Shown here piece by piece: positions 18,995 through 27,724 of a DNA stretch of 64,000 nt. Source of the DNA: Halomonas sp. PR-M31. Its GTDB lineage: Bacteria > Pseudomonadota > Gammaproteobacteria > Pseudomonadales > Halomonadaceae. The notes under the pieces are model-generated. The model saw nothing but the letters and a program-made list of their open reading frames with translations, was not told the DNA's origin and did no database searches. Position 1 is the stretch's first letter, and each line of letters starts with the position of its first letter. The translations under genes and the position numbers were made by a program. The stretch spans positions 1 to 64,000 of the forward strand of contig NZ_JIBT01000003.1 in the NCBI RefSeq assembly GCF_001039575.1, given 5' to 3'.

Positions 18995-21900
18995 TCACTC
19001 ATCGCCCAAGGCAAGCAATGAGGCATTCCCTCCCAGCGCAGCGGTATTGTTGGTACGGGTCTTTTCCGTGGCAAAGCTCAACAGATAGTGTGGGCCACCG
19101 GCCTTGGGACCGGTACCGGAAAATCCTTGGCCACCGAAAGGCTGCACACCGACCACTGCACCAATGATGTTGCGATTGATGTACACATTGCCCGCACGCA
19201 CCTTGTCCGCAACCGCCTTGGCAAAGGAGTCATTGCGGCTATGCACGCCGAAGGTAAGACCGTAGCCCTTGGCATTGATGGTCTCGATGACCTTGTCGAT
19301 ATCCGCAGACTTATAGCGGGCAATGTGCAGTATCGGCCCGAACTGCTCGCTATCCATCTCCTCGATACCGGATACCGCAAAGGCCGTCGGGGCGATGAAC
19401 CTGCCTTGATCGATATGCTCACCGGTCAGCGGTGTCTCTGCCAGCAGGCGATTTTCGCCCTTGAGCTTGTCGATGTAGGCCTGCAGGTTTTCCCGCGCCT
19501 CCTCGTCGATCACCGGCCCTACATCGGTCCCCAGGTTGCGCGGATCACCAATACTGAGTTCTGCCATGGCGCCCTTCAGGATTTCAATGACCCGATCCGC
19601 TACGTCTTCCTGCAAGTAGAGAATGCGCAGCGCCGAGCAGCGCTGACCGGCACTCTGGAACGAGGAACGAATGACATCTACAACCACCTGCTCCGGCAGG
19701 GCGGTGGAGTCGACGATCATGGCGTTGAGTCCGCCGGTTTCGGCAATCAGCGCCGGCAAGGGGGCGTTTTCCCTTGCGGCCAGCGCACGATTGATGAGAT
19801 TCGCGGTGGCGGTAGAGCCGGTAAAGGCGACACCGGTGATGCGCGGATCCGATGAGAGCACGCTACCCACCGTTGGACCATCGCCAGGCAGTAGCTGCAC
19901 CACTTCACGGGGCATGCCGGCTTCGTGTAGCAATTTAACCACGCGATGGGCGATGAGAGAGGTCTGTTCCGCAGGCTTGGCCAGTACGCTGTTGCCCGAG
20001 ACCGCCGCGGCCACCATCTGGCCGCAAAAGATCGCTACCGGGAAGTTCCAGGGGCTGATGCAGGCGAACACTCCTTTACCGCTCATGGAGAGTTCGTTGA
20101 CTTCACCGGTAGGTCCGGGAAGCAGGGTGGTCTCGCCGAAAAGCTCGCGCGCGCGGGTGGCGTAGTAGCGGCAGAAATCCACCGCTTCGCGAATCTCATC
20201 GACCCCATCCGTCAACAGCTTGCCGCCTTCCCGGCAGCACAGGGTCATCAGTTCAGGAGTATGAGTCTCCAGGGAGTCGGCGAAGCGTTCGATGATCTGC
20301 GCCCGCTCCTGGACCGGCGTATCCCGCCAGCGTGGAAAAGCACTCCAGGCGACGTCCACGGCCTTTTGTGCCTGCTCCTCGCTGGTCCACTGTACGCTAC
20401 CGACCCGCTGTGTCGTATCAAAGGGGCTCATGACTTCATGGCGTTGCGCCTTGTCGTCGGCAACGTCGATTCCCAGTAGCGGCTTGACGTCATAGGTCGT
20501 GTCCATGAACTCCGCCATGGCGTCCATCAAGGGCTGATACTGGCTCCTGATGTTCAGATTGATGCCTTTGGAGTTGCGCCGCTTGGTGCCGTAAAGATCC
20601 GGGGGCAGGGGGATCTTCGGGTTGTAGTAGCTGTCGTACTGCTTGAGGGTCTCGACAGGATGCACGCAGAGCGTCTCCACCGGCACCTTGGGATCGACCA
20701 GCTGATGCACGAAGGAGGAGTTGGCGCCGTTCTCCAGCAGGCGACGCACCAGATAGGGCAGCAGATCCTTGTGAGCGCCGACCGGTGCGTAGATACGACA
20801 ATAGGTGCCGGAAGGCGCACGCTTCAATGCGGCTTCGTACAACGCTTCGCCCATGCCGTGCAAACGCTGGAATTCGAAGGGCCGAGTAGACTCATTGGCG
20901 AGTTCCAGGATGGTGCTGATGGTATGGGCGTTGTGGGTAGCGAACTGCGGGAAGATGCGTCCGCGAGTGTTTTCTGAAAGCAGGAAATGCACGCAGCCCA
21001 GATAGGCGACATCGGTATTGGCCTTGCGAGTGAACACCGGATAGCCATCCACGCCGACCACCTGGGTCTCCTTGACCTCGGTGTCCCAGTAGGCGCCCTT
21101 GACCAGTCGCATGGGAATCACATCGCCCTGCAGATCCGCCAGGCGATTGATGTAGTGAAGCACCGGCAGGGCGCGCTTGGCATAGGCCTGGACGACGATG
21201 CCGAAATGCCCCCAGCCCTTGCAAGCCTCGCTTTCATAGACGGCGCGAAAGACCTCGAGGGAAAGCTCCAGGCGATCGACTTCTTCAGCGTCCACGGTCA
21301 GCTCTACCTGACGCTCCCGAGCCATGACCACGAGCTCCTTGACGACGCCCACGAGCTCTTCGAGCACCTGCTCGCGCCGGCCGAATTCGTAGCGCGGATG
21401 CAGCGCCGAGAGCTTGATCGACACCGAAGGCTCTGGTGTCTTGTCATCGAGTTTCTGGCTAGTAGCGCCGACCTGCTTGATGGCGTGGGCATAGTCCTCG
21501 AAGTAGCGCCGAGCGTCTTCCCGAGTGCGGGCAGCCTCTCCTAGCATGTCATAGGAGTAGGTGTATCCCTTGTCGAACAGCGGTTGAGAGCGTTTCAAGG
21601 CTTCATCGATGGTGCGACCCAGCACGAACTGACGGCCCATGATCTTCATCGCCTGATACATGGCTTTGCGGATGACCGGCTCGCCCATGCGGTTGGTCAT
21701 GCGATTGATGAAATTGGCGGGCTTGCCCTCCCTGGGCTTGTCCATCTGCAGCACGCGACCGGTCATCAAAAGCCCCCAGGTCGAGGCGTTGACGAACCAA
21801 GAGTCGCTTTGCCCCAGATGCGATTTCCAGTCCGCCGGCCCGAGACGATCGTCGATTAGTGCATCCGCGGTGGCCTTGTCCGGAATACGCAGCATGGCTT

Positions 21901-22186
21901 CCGCTAGGCACATCAGCATCAGGCCTTCATGAGTGTCGAGGCTGTATTGCTGCAGCAGCTCATCGATGGAATCCACCGCCGTGTCCATGTCGCGTACTTC
22001 CCGCACCAGCTCCGCGGTCTTCTTGGCGATCCGGGTGAAGTCGTCCTCATCCGCTTGAAGAAGATCGACGAATTCCGCGACGAACTGCTCCTCATCGACG
22101 ATGTAATGATCGCTGACGTGCTCGAGCAGCGCGTTCGGATCCTGTTGCCAGGTGGTGGTATCCAGCATGGTCTTGGCGGTAAGCAT
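18995..22186 (-). CDS. putA: Bifunctional proline dehydrogenase / P5C dehydrogenase PutA, short form
   Basis: Oxidises proline to glutamate in two steps: an FAD proline dehydrogenase domain in the first half, then an NAD-dependent P5C dehydrogenase. Seen are YTYSYDMLGEAARTREDA and SIKLSALHPRYE in the first domain; in the second SPWNFPVAIFCGQ, VAFTGSTATANLI and the catalytic Cys in SAGQRCSALRIL. I take the ATG at 22186 (MLTAKTML, with AGAGG upstream), giving 1063 residues. This is the short form: there is no ribbon-helix-helix DNA-binding domain at the N-terminus, so PutA cannot repress its own operon and the neighbouring AraC protein probably controls it. Confidence 0.96.
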   Translation of the reverse strand: MLTAKTMLDTTTWQQDPNALLEHVSDHYIVDEEQFVAEFVDLLQADEDDFTRIAKKTAELVREVRDMDTAVDSIDELLQQYSLDTHEGLMLMCLAEAMLRIPDKATADALIDDRLGPADWKSHLGQSDSWFVNASTWGLLMTGRVLQMDKPREGKPANFINRMTNRMGEPVIRKAMYQAMKIMGRQFVLGRTIDEALKRSQPLFDKGYTYSYDMLGEAARTREDARRYFEDYAHAIKQVGATSQKLDDKTPEPSVSIKLSALHPRYEFGRREQVLEELVGVVKELVVMARERQVELTVDAEEVDRLELSLEVFRAVYESEACKGWGHFGIVVQAYAKRALPVLHYINRLADLQGDVIPMRLVKGAYWDTEVKETQVVGVDGYPVFTRKANTDVAYLGCVHFLLSENTRGRIFPQFATHNAHTISTILELANESTRPFEFQRLHGMGEALYEAALKRAPSGTYCRIYAPVGAHKDLLPYLVRRLLENGANSSFVHQLVDPKVPVETLCVHPVETLKQYDSYYNPKIPLPPDLYGTKRRNSKGINLNIRSQYQPLMDAMAEFMDTTYDVKPLLGIDVADDKAQRHEVMSPFDTTQRVGSVQWTSEEQAQKAVDVAWSAFPRWRDTPVQERAQIIERFADSLETHTPELMTLCCREGGKLLTDGVDEIREAVDFCRYYATRARELFGETTLLPGPTGEVNELSMSGKGVFACISPWNFPVAIFCGQMVAAAVSGNSVLAKPAEQTSLIAHRVVKLLHEAGMPREVVQLLPGDGPTVGSVLSSDPRITGVAFTGSTATANLINRALAARENAPLPALIAETGGLNAMIVDSTALPEQVVVDVIRSSFQSAGQRCSALRILYLQEDVADRVIEILKGAMAELSIGDPRNLGTDVGPVIDEEARENLQAYIDKLKGENRLLAETPLTGEHIDQGRFIAPTAFAVSGIEEMDSEQFGPILHIARYKSADIDKVIETINAKGYGLTFGVHSRNDSFAKAVADKVRAGNVYINRNIIGAVVGVQPFGGQGFSGTGPKAGGPHYLLSFATEKTRTNNTAALGGNASLLALGDE

Positions 22187-22414
22187 GAAATGACCTCTCA
22201 ACGTGGTTCCCAACCTGAATCCTTTGTCGTCGTTTGCCAATAGACGACAGGTGTCTGCCTTGAATGAAGCAAGCGACACCGTTCAGGGGCGCATGAATCG
22301 CGCGATGTGTTGAATCTAGGGTGGACGATAGCCGCCAGTCTTGCCAATTCCCCGGTTACATTTGCATAAATCGAGGAAAAAGTGTGGCAATGGGGAAAAA
22401 CCTTATACGTTGGT

Positions 22415-23209
22415 CTAGTAATTGCTGACGAGAGCCGCTGCGTCCGCTTGCTGAGTCGATCTTGCCTGGCGCAATTGATTCGGTGTCCGATCAAAGGCGC
22501 GACGAATTGCATGGGATAGAGCGCTTTGACTGGAAAAGCCGGTGCGGGCGGCCACTTCGCTCAAGGGCAAGCAGGAAAAGCTTAGTAGCTCACGAGCGGT
22601 TGCCAAGCGCTGACGCAGTACGTACTGATAGGGTGAAAGCCCTGTCTGGCGACGAAAGCAGTCGCTGAAATGTGCCTGGCTCAAGCAGGCAAGACGCGCC
22701 AGATCAGCGACGCTCAGACGTTGCGCCAAATGCGACTGGATATAGCGATCGATGACGGTCAGGTCGAGTCGCGGTGCTTTGACGTCAGCCGAAGGAGTGG
22801 CGAGACGTGCATGCAGACAGCCTAGAAAGGTAGTCGCCAACAGCTCGCTCGGGGCGTGATGGGGCTGGTTCATCTCCATCATCAAAAAGCGCAGATAGGC
22901 CTGCAATGAATCGTCCAGAGTGAAAAAACGCGGTGCGTCGAACAGATGCACCAGCGTGCGATGATCGCCGGAAAGTGCAGGGGTGTCTTCGGGAAGATCA
23001 AAAATCAGTTGGCGGTTGGGACCGACCCCGGTGTAGTAGTGAGTGTGATTGGCCGGCACGATGCAGCCGCCCAGGGGCACAATTCGTCCTTTCAGGCCTT
23101 CGATCTCGAATCTGGCATGGCCTTCGAGGCCAATCACGATCTGATGATAGCCGTGGGCGTGATGCTTGATGGCGTTATCGAGGGGTATCAGGCGGATGGC
23201 GCTGGTCAT
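22415..23209 (-). CDS. AraC family transcriptional regulator, likely PruR-type
   Basis: N-terminal cupin-like sensor domain (residues 1-140) and a C-terminal pair of helix-turn-helix motifs (LSVADLARLACLSQAHFSDCFRRQTG and LPLSEVAARTGFSSQSALSHAIRRA). It sits directly upstream of putA in the same direction, 228 bases away. In Pseudomonas an AraC-type activator (PruR) turns on putA/putP in response to proline; the same job here is inferred from position. 264 residues. Confidence 0.85.
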   Translation of the reverse strand: MTSAIRLIPLDNAIKHHAHGYHQIVIGLEGHARFEIEGLKGRIVPLGGCIVPANHTHYYTGVGPNRQLIFDLPEDTPALSGDHRTLVHLFDAPRFFTLDDSLQAYLRFLMMEMNQPHHAPSELLATTFLGCLHARLATPSADVKAPRLDLTVIDRYIQSHLAQRLSVADLARLACLSQAHFSDCFRRQTGLSPYQYVLRQRLATARELLSFSCLPLSEVAARTGFSSQSALSHAIRRAFDRTPNQLRQARSTQQADAAALVSNY

Positions 23210-23258
23210 GAAGGGCCTCGTAACGTCTAATCCTGGGAATGAAATAGTGGCGGTGTGA

Positions 23259-23708
23259 CTAAAACGATTGCTTGCCTTGCTCTTGAAGCAAGCGGGAGGC
23301 TAGTTCATCACGCAGAATGGTCAATTCCTCGCGCCCGCTACGGGACAACAGGCACCCTCCTTGAGCCGCCTGCCAGGGGCGACCATGATCGTCCATGATG
23401 TCTTGGGCGCTGCGCCGGACGGATTCCAAGGATTCGTCATGACGAATGGGATAGCCCACCAGTGCATGCCACTCGGTCTCCGATGCCTGGTGATTCAACA
23501 CCCGATCAAATAGCCCGAGCAAATGCTGTGGCTCGGTGCGGTAACGTGGGGTACTCATGCCCATGAGCAGGGCCATGCTGGCGCCAATGACCAGCAGACA
23601 GACAACGAAGGCAACCAGATACACAAGCATGAGGATCAATCCAGCCGGTTCGAATCGTTCATCAGGACGGCCCTCGAGTCGGGAGCCAGGGGCGATGAAG
23701 TGCAGCAT
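23259..23708 (-). CDS. Hypothetical protein with one membrane segment
   Basis: 149 residues. One hydrophobic helix (GLILMLVYLVAFVVCLLVIGASMALLMGM, about residues 23-51) and a soluble C-terminal part with LLGLFDRVLNHQASETEWHALVG. I do not recognise the family. No convincing ribosome binding site is seen before the ATG at 23708, so a later start is possible. Same strand as the AraC gene, 49 bases upstream of it. Confidence 0.55.
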   Translation of the reverse strand: MLHFIAPGSRLEGRPDERFEPAGLILMLVYLVAFVVCLLVIGASMALLMGMSTPRYRTEPQHLLGLFDRVLNHQASETEWHALVGYPIRHDESLESVRRSAQDIMDDHGRPWQAAQGGCLLSRSGREELTILRDELASRLLQEQGKQSF

Positions 23709-23831
23709 ATGTGAACTTGCATTGCATTATCCTTGTCGCTATATCATTGTCGGAAACGATTCATTGTTGCCTCGCTCACAATATCCTACCGGACCAGAGT
23801 GATGCGCAATTCATTGCAACGAGGAGCACCG

Positions 23832-24041
23832 ATGCTTAACGAAGCGATCGAAATTCGTGAATTGAAGGATTCAGATGATGATGATGCAACGGTACGCTAC
23901 GAAGTATATGACAGCGATACCGGCACTTCGTTGGGCGTGTACGATAATTACGAAGATGCCCAGTACGAAGTGGAAAGCATGAAAAGTTCCAACCGCTCTG
24001 TCTGGGAAGGCGCCAAGGATGCCGATCCAGGCGCAGAATAG
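23832..24041 (+). CDS. Small acidic hypothetical protein
   Basis: 69 residues, strongly acidic (ELKDSDDDDATVRYEVYDSD, then NYEDAQYEVESM), as expected for a cytoplasmic protein of a salt-adapted cell. The start at 23832 is supported by GAGGAG five bases upstream; the longer open frame is not. No family recognised. It faces the tRNA-Gly gene. Confidence 0.65.
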   Translation: MLNEAIEIRELKDSDDDDATVRYEVYDSDTGTSLGVYDNYEDAQYEVESMKSSNRSVWEGAKDADPGAE

Positions 24042-24069
24042 ATGATAAATGGCGTCAGCATAAATGACC

Positions 24070-24145
24070 TGGAGCGGGCAAAGGGATTCGAACCCTCGAC
24101 CCTCAGCTTGGGAAGCTGATGCTCTACCAACTGAGCTATACCCGC
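24070..24145 (-). tRNA. tRNA-Gly (anticodon CCC)
   Basis: On the minus strand a complete cloverleaf runs from GCGGGTA to the encoded CCA. Acceptor arm GCGGGTA / TGCCCGC, D arm AGCTCAGTTGGTAGAGC, anticodon stem TCAGC / GCTGA with loop TTCCCAA, and T arm GAGGGTTCGAATCCCTT. The anticodon CCC reads GGG glycine codons. Confidence 0.95.
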
Positions 24146-24389
24146 CTTGAGACGCATGATAGTGAATCTGGAAGCGTTCCTGCAAGGGACACGCAATCCA
24201 TGTAATCAACATGAGTACAGGAGATTTTTATCTCCCAAGGATAATTTTTGGAATCTCATGGTCATAGGAATTAGCGCAACTGTTCCTGCAATGCTGAATA
24301 TTGCGTCTTTATTTACTGTATTCGATCTTATTCCGCCGCGTCATCGACGCGGCGGTCTTTTTTGTGCGTCATGAATGACGTGTACTCGT
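24146..24389. other. Region with possible small RNA
   Basis: No protein gene is supported here. On the plus strand there is a short hairpin GGAGAT-TTTT-ATCTCC near 24221-24236 and a strong terminator at 24333-24363. Together they could bound a transcript of about 150-200 nucleotides. A 75-residue open frame spanning the terminator is not credible. The minus strand must hold the tRNA promoter. Confidence 0.35.
24333..24363 (+). terminator. Strong rho-independent terminator, plus strand
   Basis: Perfect 10-base stem CCGCCGCGTC / GACGCGGCGG with loop ATC, then TCTTTTTT. It terminates plus-strand transcription, but the nearest plus-strand gene (ending 24041) is 290 bases away across the tRNA. 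It may end a small RNA. Confidence 0.88.
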
Positions 24390-24800
24390 TCAAAGGCTAC
24401 CGCGCATCGAGGCAATGGCATTCAGGATATCTCGGCGTGTGACGATCCCCAGCAAACGATGCTCATCCACCACTGGATAGATCTTGGGCTTGTTGCCGAG
24501 CATTTCCTGAGCCAAATCGACAATGCTTTTGTCCGGCGTAACCGTGAGTACTTCCTCGCGCATCAACTCCCTGACAAGGGCGGGCTGACCGCCGTGATAG
24601 GCGCTGTCCAGCAGCTTGCCCAAAATATCCTGTCCGGAAATGAAGCCGATCAGGCGATCGTGATCGTCCACGACGGGCGCGCCGGGCAGACGATGCAGCG
24701 TAAGGCCGGTGACCAGCGTAGCCACGGAGGTCGAGCCGGATACCCGAAAGCAGTCCCGGGACATGATCTCGCCGACAGTGGTGGGGGCTTTTTTGGTCAT
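24390..24800 (-). CDS. CBS domain-pair protein
   Basis: 136 residues made of two CBS motifs: EIMSRDCFRVSGSTSVATLV, then PGAPVVDDHDRLIGFISGQDIL; and LMREEVLTVTPDKSIVDLAQEML with PVVDEHRLLGIVTRRDIL. Such stand-alone pairs bind adenine nucleotides and act as energy sensors, but the target is unknown. AAGGA ribosome binding site seven bases before the ATG. Confidence 0.88.
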   Translation of the reverse strand: MTKKAPTTVGEIMSRDCFRVSGSTSVATLVTGLTLHRLPGAPVVDDHDRLIGFISGQDILGKLLDSAYHGGQPALVRELMREEVLTVTPDKSIVDLAQEMLGNKPKIYPVVDEHRLLGIVTRRDILNAIASMRGSL

Positions 24801-24885
24801 GAAGCGTTCCTTCTGTCAGTAGTTTGCACGCCATTCGTTACAGACGAGCCCGGTTCGAGGATGCGTGTCATCGTCTGCTATGCGA

Positions 24886-26352
24886 TCAATCCCCGGGACC
24901 ATACTCCATGCAGCGCTCAACCACTGCCGGACCCAGCTGTAGACTGGCATTCAGATCCCGCAGGGCAGTACGCAAGCCCTCTTCGATGACCGGATGGTAG
25001 AAAGGCATGTCGAGCATCTGTGCCACCGTCATATGTTGCTGCAATGCCCAGGCCATCAGATGGGCAAGATGCTCGACGCTGGGTCCAAAAGCCTCTGCGC
25101 CGAGAAACAGTCCGGAACCATGTTCACCATAGACTCGCAGTAGCCCTTTGTTGACTCGCATCATGCGCGAGCGCCCCTGATCCTCGAACGAAACCTCGCC
25201 GGTTTCCCATTGCTTATCATCGTAGTGCTTCTTCAATTCAGCATAGCCCAATCCCACGATGGCGATTTGCGGATCGCAAAAGACGATGGAAAGCGGCGCT
25301 CGCCGCCGCCCATCGCGCACATCGGGAAAGCGTCCTGCGTTGTCTCCGGCAATGTGCCCCTCATCCGAAGCTTCATGCAGTACCGGCAGCTCGTTGTCGG
25401 TATCCCCGGCGATGAAGATATGGCCCTGGCTGCCGTCCGCGTTCTGACACTGCAGGCGTTGATCGTCGAACACGGGCACGCCGTGCTCGTTGAGTTTCAG
25501 GCCCGCATTCTCAAGCTTTAGCTGATTGAGGTTGGGAGCGCGACCCGTCGCGGCCAGCAGGTAGTCGAAATGCTCCGTTAGTCGTTCACCGCTGTCGCGT
25601 TCGATGAAGGTGACGGCCACGCTATCGCCATGGCGTTCGATATTCTCGGTGGTCGCCTCCGGATCGATGTAGAACTCCTGGTTGAAGGCGTCATCCGCGT
25701 AGTGGCGCACCCGGTCGTCGCTCAGCGGGCCCAGGGCGCCACCGATGCCGAATACGCGCACTCGCACCCCCAGTCGATGCAGTGCCTGAGCCAATTCCAG
25801 CCCGATGATACCCGGACCAAAGACCGCGACAGACTCGGGCAGCGTGTCCAGTTCAAAAATGTTGTCGTTGGTGATCAGACGATCGCCGGCGGCTTGAAAC
25901 GAGTCCGGATAGGTCGCGCCAGAGCCGGTAGCGATCACGATGCGCTTGGCGCTAACGCGTGTATGATCATCGACGATCAGAGTATGGGGTGACTCGAAAA
26001 AGGCGTGCCCGGTCAGCTTGTTGTCCTGGTCGATGTTCTCGATCGAACGCAATACGCCGCCCACGAAGTGATCGCGTTCATGGCGTACTCGCTCAAGCAC
26101 TTCACGGCCATCGATATGAAGCTTGCCTTCAGGATGGACGCCAAACGGCGCGGCGCTGCGCACAGCGTAAGCGGTATTGGCTGCGGCGATCAGAAGCTTC
26201 GAGGGCATGCAGCCGACTCGGGCGCAGGTTGTGCCATAGGGACCCTGCTCGATGAGAAGCACCGAGTCGGTGTGTTTTCTGGCGGCGCTGAAGGCCCCCA
26301 TGCCCGCCGTCCCGGCACCGATGACGGCAATGTCGACGTTGCGTTCCTGCAT
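24886..26352 (-). CDS. Dihydrolipoyl dehydrogenase-like flavoprotein
   Basis: FAD- and NAD-dependent disulfide reductase, 488 residues. N-terminal FAD motif IAVIGAGTAGMGAFSAA; redox disulfide C43/C48 in TTCARVGCMPSK; second nucleotide motif VAVFGPGIIGLELAQALHRLG; C-terminal active-site HPVIEEGL. The disulfide loop is CARVGC rather than the CLNVGC of E3 subunits, and no 2-oxoacid dehydrogenase genes are nearby. It may reduce another disulfide or a quinone instead of lipoamide. Confidence 0.82.
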   Translation of the reverse strand: MQERNVDIAVIGAGTAGMGAFSAARKHTDSVLLIEQGPYGTTCARVGCMPSKLLIAAANTAYAVRSAAPFGVHPEGKLHIDGREVLERVRHERDHFVGGVLRSIENIDQDNKLTGHAFFESPHTLIVDDHTRVSAKRIVIATGSGATYPDSFQAAGDRLITNDNIFELDTLPESVAVFGPGIIGLELAQALHRLGVRVRVFGIGGALGPLSDDRVRHYADDAFNQEFYIDPEATTENIERHGDSVAVTFIERDSGERLTEHFDYLLAATGRAPNLNQLKLENAGLKLNEHGVPVFDDQRLQCQNADGSQGHIFIAGDTDNELPVLHEASDEGHIAGDNAGRFPDVRDGRRRAPLSIVFCDPQIAIVGLGYAELKKHYDDKQWETGEVSFEDQGRSRMMRVNKGLLRVYGEHGSGLFLGAEAFGPSVEHLAHLMAWALQQHMTVAQMLDMPFYHPVIEEGLRTALRDLNASLQLGPAVVERCMEYGPGD

Positions 26353-26667
26353 GACTATCTCTCCCTTCTATTTTCCGTTCCAGGGGCGAATCATCTTCCT
26401 TGAAGGACCTACTAGCAAAGCACCCAGGGCTGTACTCTTTAAGACAAGCCAGTTCATATCGAATCATGTCAAGCCACTGAGTGTCGTCTCTCATGACATT
26501 GCAGGCTTTCATGACCATACGCTGAACCTTCCTGCGGCAAGCTTATCCAAACGCTAATGGTTAAAGGTGAATCTTGCCAGTCGCGATGGCGTTTCAAACA
26601 TCTGATGACTCACAGATTCCCTTGCCAAGCCTCAGTGCTTGGCAGTTTTTATCTTAGGAGGCCAGTG
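26353..26667. other. Intergenic region with a terminator-like hairpin
   Basis: About 315 bases between the divergent flavoprotein gene and a small plus-strand gene. Apart from the hairpin at 26623-26650 I see no RNA or coding feature with a credible start. It should contain promoters for both flanking genes. Confidence 0.5.
26623..26650 (+). terminator. Terminator-like hairpin just before a ribosome binding site
   Basis: Perfect stem TGCCAAGC / GCTTGGCA with loop CTCAGT, then GTTTTTAT. It ends only a few bases before the AGGAGG of the gene starting at 26668. It therefore looks like either the end of an upstream transcript or an attenuator in the leader of that gene. Confidence 0.7.
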
Positions 26668-26910
26668 ATGAATGCACGAGATTACATGGCAAAAAAAGGG
26701 ATCGACCTGGATAAGGAAGATGCCAAGCCTCAAACCCTCGAGGAGCTTGCCTGGGCGCGGGCACGAGAGGCGGGCAGCCATCCCCCTCGCAGTGGAACGC
26801 CTTTCGATTGGGAGGATTGGGAGCGCCATCATGATCGATTGGCAAAGGACTCCGGACGTCTTACACAAAAAATCCATTCCCGCAAGCCTTCGCAGGAGAA
26901 TGACGGCTAG
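26668..26910 (+). CDS. Small hydrophilic hypothetical protein
   Basis: 80 residues, rich in charged residues and Trp (ARDYMAKKGIDLDKEDAKP, then FDWEDWERHHDRLAKDSGR). The ideal ribosome binding site AGGAGG six bases before the ATG at 26668 decides the start. Family not recognised. No membrane segment or signal peptide. The Pmp3 gene follows 74 bases later. Confidence 0.65.
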   Translation: MNARDYMAKKGIDLDKEDAKPQTLEELAWARAREAGSHPPRSGTPFDWEDWERHHDRLAKDSGRLTQKIHSRKPSQENDG

Positions 26911-26984
26911 AGATCGCTCACGTATGATGGGCATGTTCAGTCGCCAATGTCTTTGGCACACAATCGACAACAAGGAGGTTTTAT

Positions 26985-27143
26985 ATGGATATCGTTCGTA
27001 TCATTCTCGCCATTCTGCTGCCCCCGGTAGGCGTATTTCTACAGGTTGGCCTGGGTCTGCAGTTTTGGATCAATATCGTGCTGACGATCCTCGGTTACAT
27101 TCCCGGGATCATTCACGCGATCTGGATCATCGCTCGGCGCTGA
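26985..27143 (+). CDS. Pmp3/YqaE family small membrane protein
   Basis: 52-residue proteolipid with two membrane segments: MDIVRIILAILLPPVGVFLQ, then FWINIVLTILGYIPGIIHAIW, ending IIARR. The PPVGVFLQVGLG and GYIPGIIHA motifs are diagnostic for the family linked in yeast and plants to salt tolerance and membrane potential. Ribosome binding site AAGGAGG. A clean terminator follows at 27201. Confidence 0.92.
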   Translation: MDIVRIILAILLPPVGVFLQVGLGLQFWINIVLTILGYIPGIIHAIWIIARR

Positions 27144-27200
27144 TTGCGGGTATCGTCCATTGGCACGATTCCAATGGACCGCGTGAAACAAGAATGACAA

Positions 27201-27230
27201 CGGAAGACCTTTTGAAGGTCTTCCGTTTTT
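27201..27230 (+). terminator. Terminator after the Pmp3 gene
   Basis: Perfect 11-base stem CGGAAGACCTT / AAGGTCTTCCG with a three-base loop, then TTTTT. Confidence 0.92.
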
Positions 27231-27279
27231 CGTTCCACGTATTTTCAAGGCTCAAGAACAAACGATAAAAAGCGCTGAT

Positions 27280-27687
27280 TCAGCTACTGATCGCCTGAAT
27301 GCCTGCCTTGACCACCTGGGCGTCCTGATCGGGTTTGACCCCGGAAACACCCGCGGCGCCCGCAACCTGGCCATCCACCAGCACCGGCACGCCGCCGGTC
27401 AGCATGCCGTGCATTGCCGGCGCCGAGACAAACGCGGTGCGCCCATTGTTGATCATCTCCTCGATGATCTGGGTTTCTCGTCGCGACAGTGCGGCGGTAC
27501 GCGCCTTTTCGCTGGCCACATAGGACGACACCGGCGGACAGCCGTCGAGACGACGCAGGCCCAGCAGATGACCGCCATCGTCTACCACGGCGACCGTGAT
27601 CGCCCAGCCGTTGGTCTCGGCTTCTTGCTGGGCCGCATCGAGAATGGCGTTGGCATCGTCTAAGGTCAGTACGGATTTTTGTTGCAT
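27280..27687 (-). CDS. glcG: GlcG/HbpS family heme-binding protein
   Basis: Small protein of the GlcG family (135 residues), commonly encoded with glycolate oxidase; HbpS relatives bind heme. Seen are LTLDDANAILDAAQQEAE, WAITVAVVDDGGHLLGLRRLDG and the C-terminal GGVPVLVDGQVAGAAGVSG. The ATG at 27687 with AAGGAG seven bases upstream is the start. It is the last gene of the glcDEFG operon; its exact function is unknown. Confidence 0.88.
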   Translation of the reverse strand: MQQKSVLTLDDANAILDAAQQEAETNGWAITVAVVDDGGHLLGLRRLDGCPPVSSYVASEKARTAALSRRETQIIEEMINNGRTAFVSAPAMHGMLTGGVPVLVDGQVAGAAGVSGVKPDQDAQVVKAGIQAISS

Positions 27688-27724
27688 GTTGTCACTCCTT
27701 CTTATTGAAATCTTGTGATTGGAT

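Noticed and set aside
18351-19088. 245-residue open frame on the plus strand
   Set aside because: Antisense to putP and putA ends; no support.
24147-24374. 75-residue open frame between the tRNA and the CBS gene
   Set aside because: It runs through the strong terminator at 24333-24363 and has no ribosome binding site. A small RNA explains the region better.
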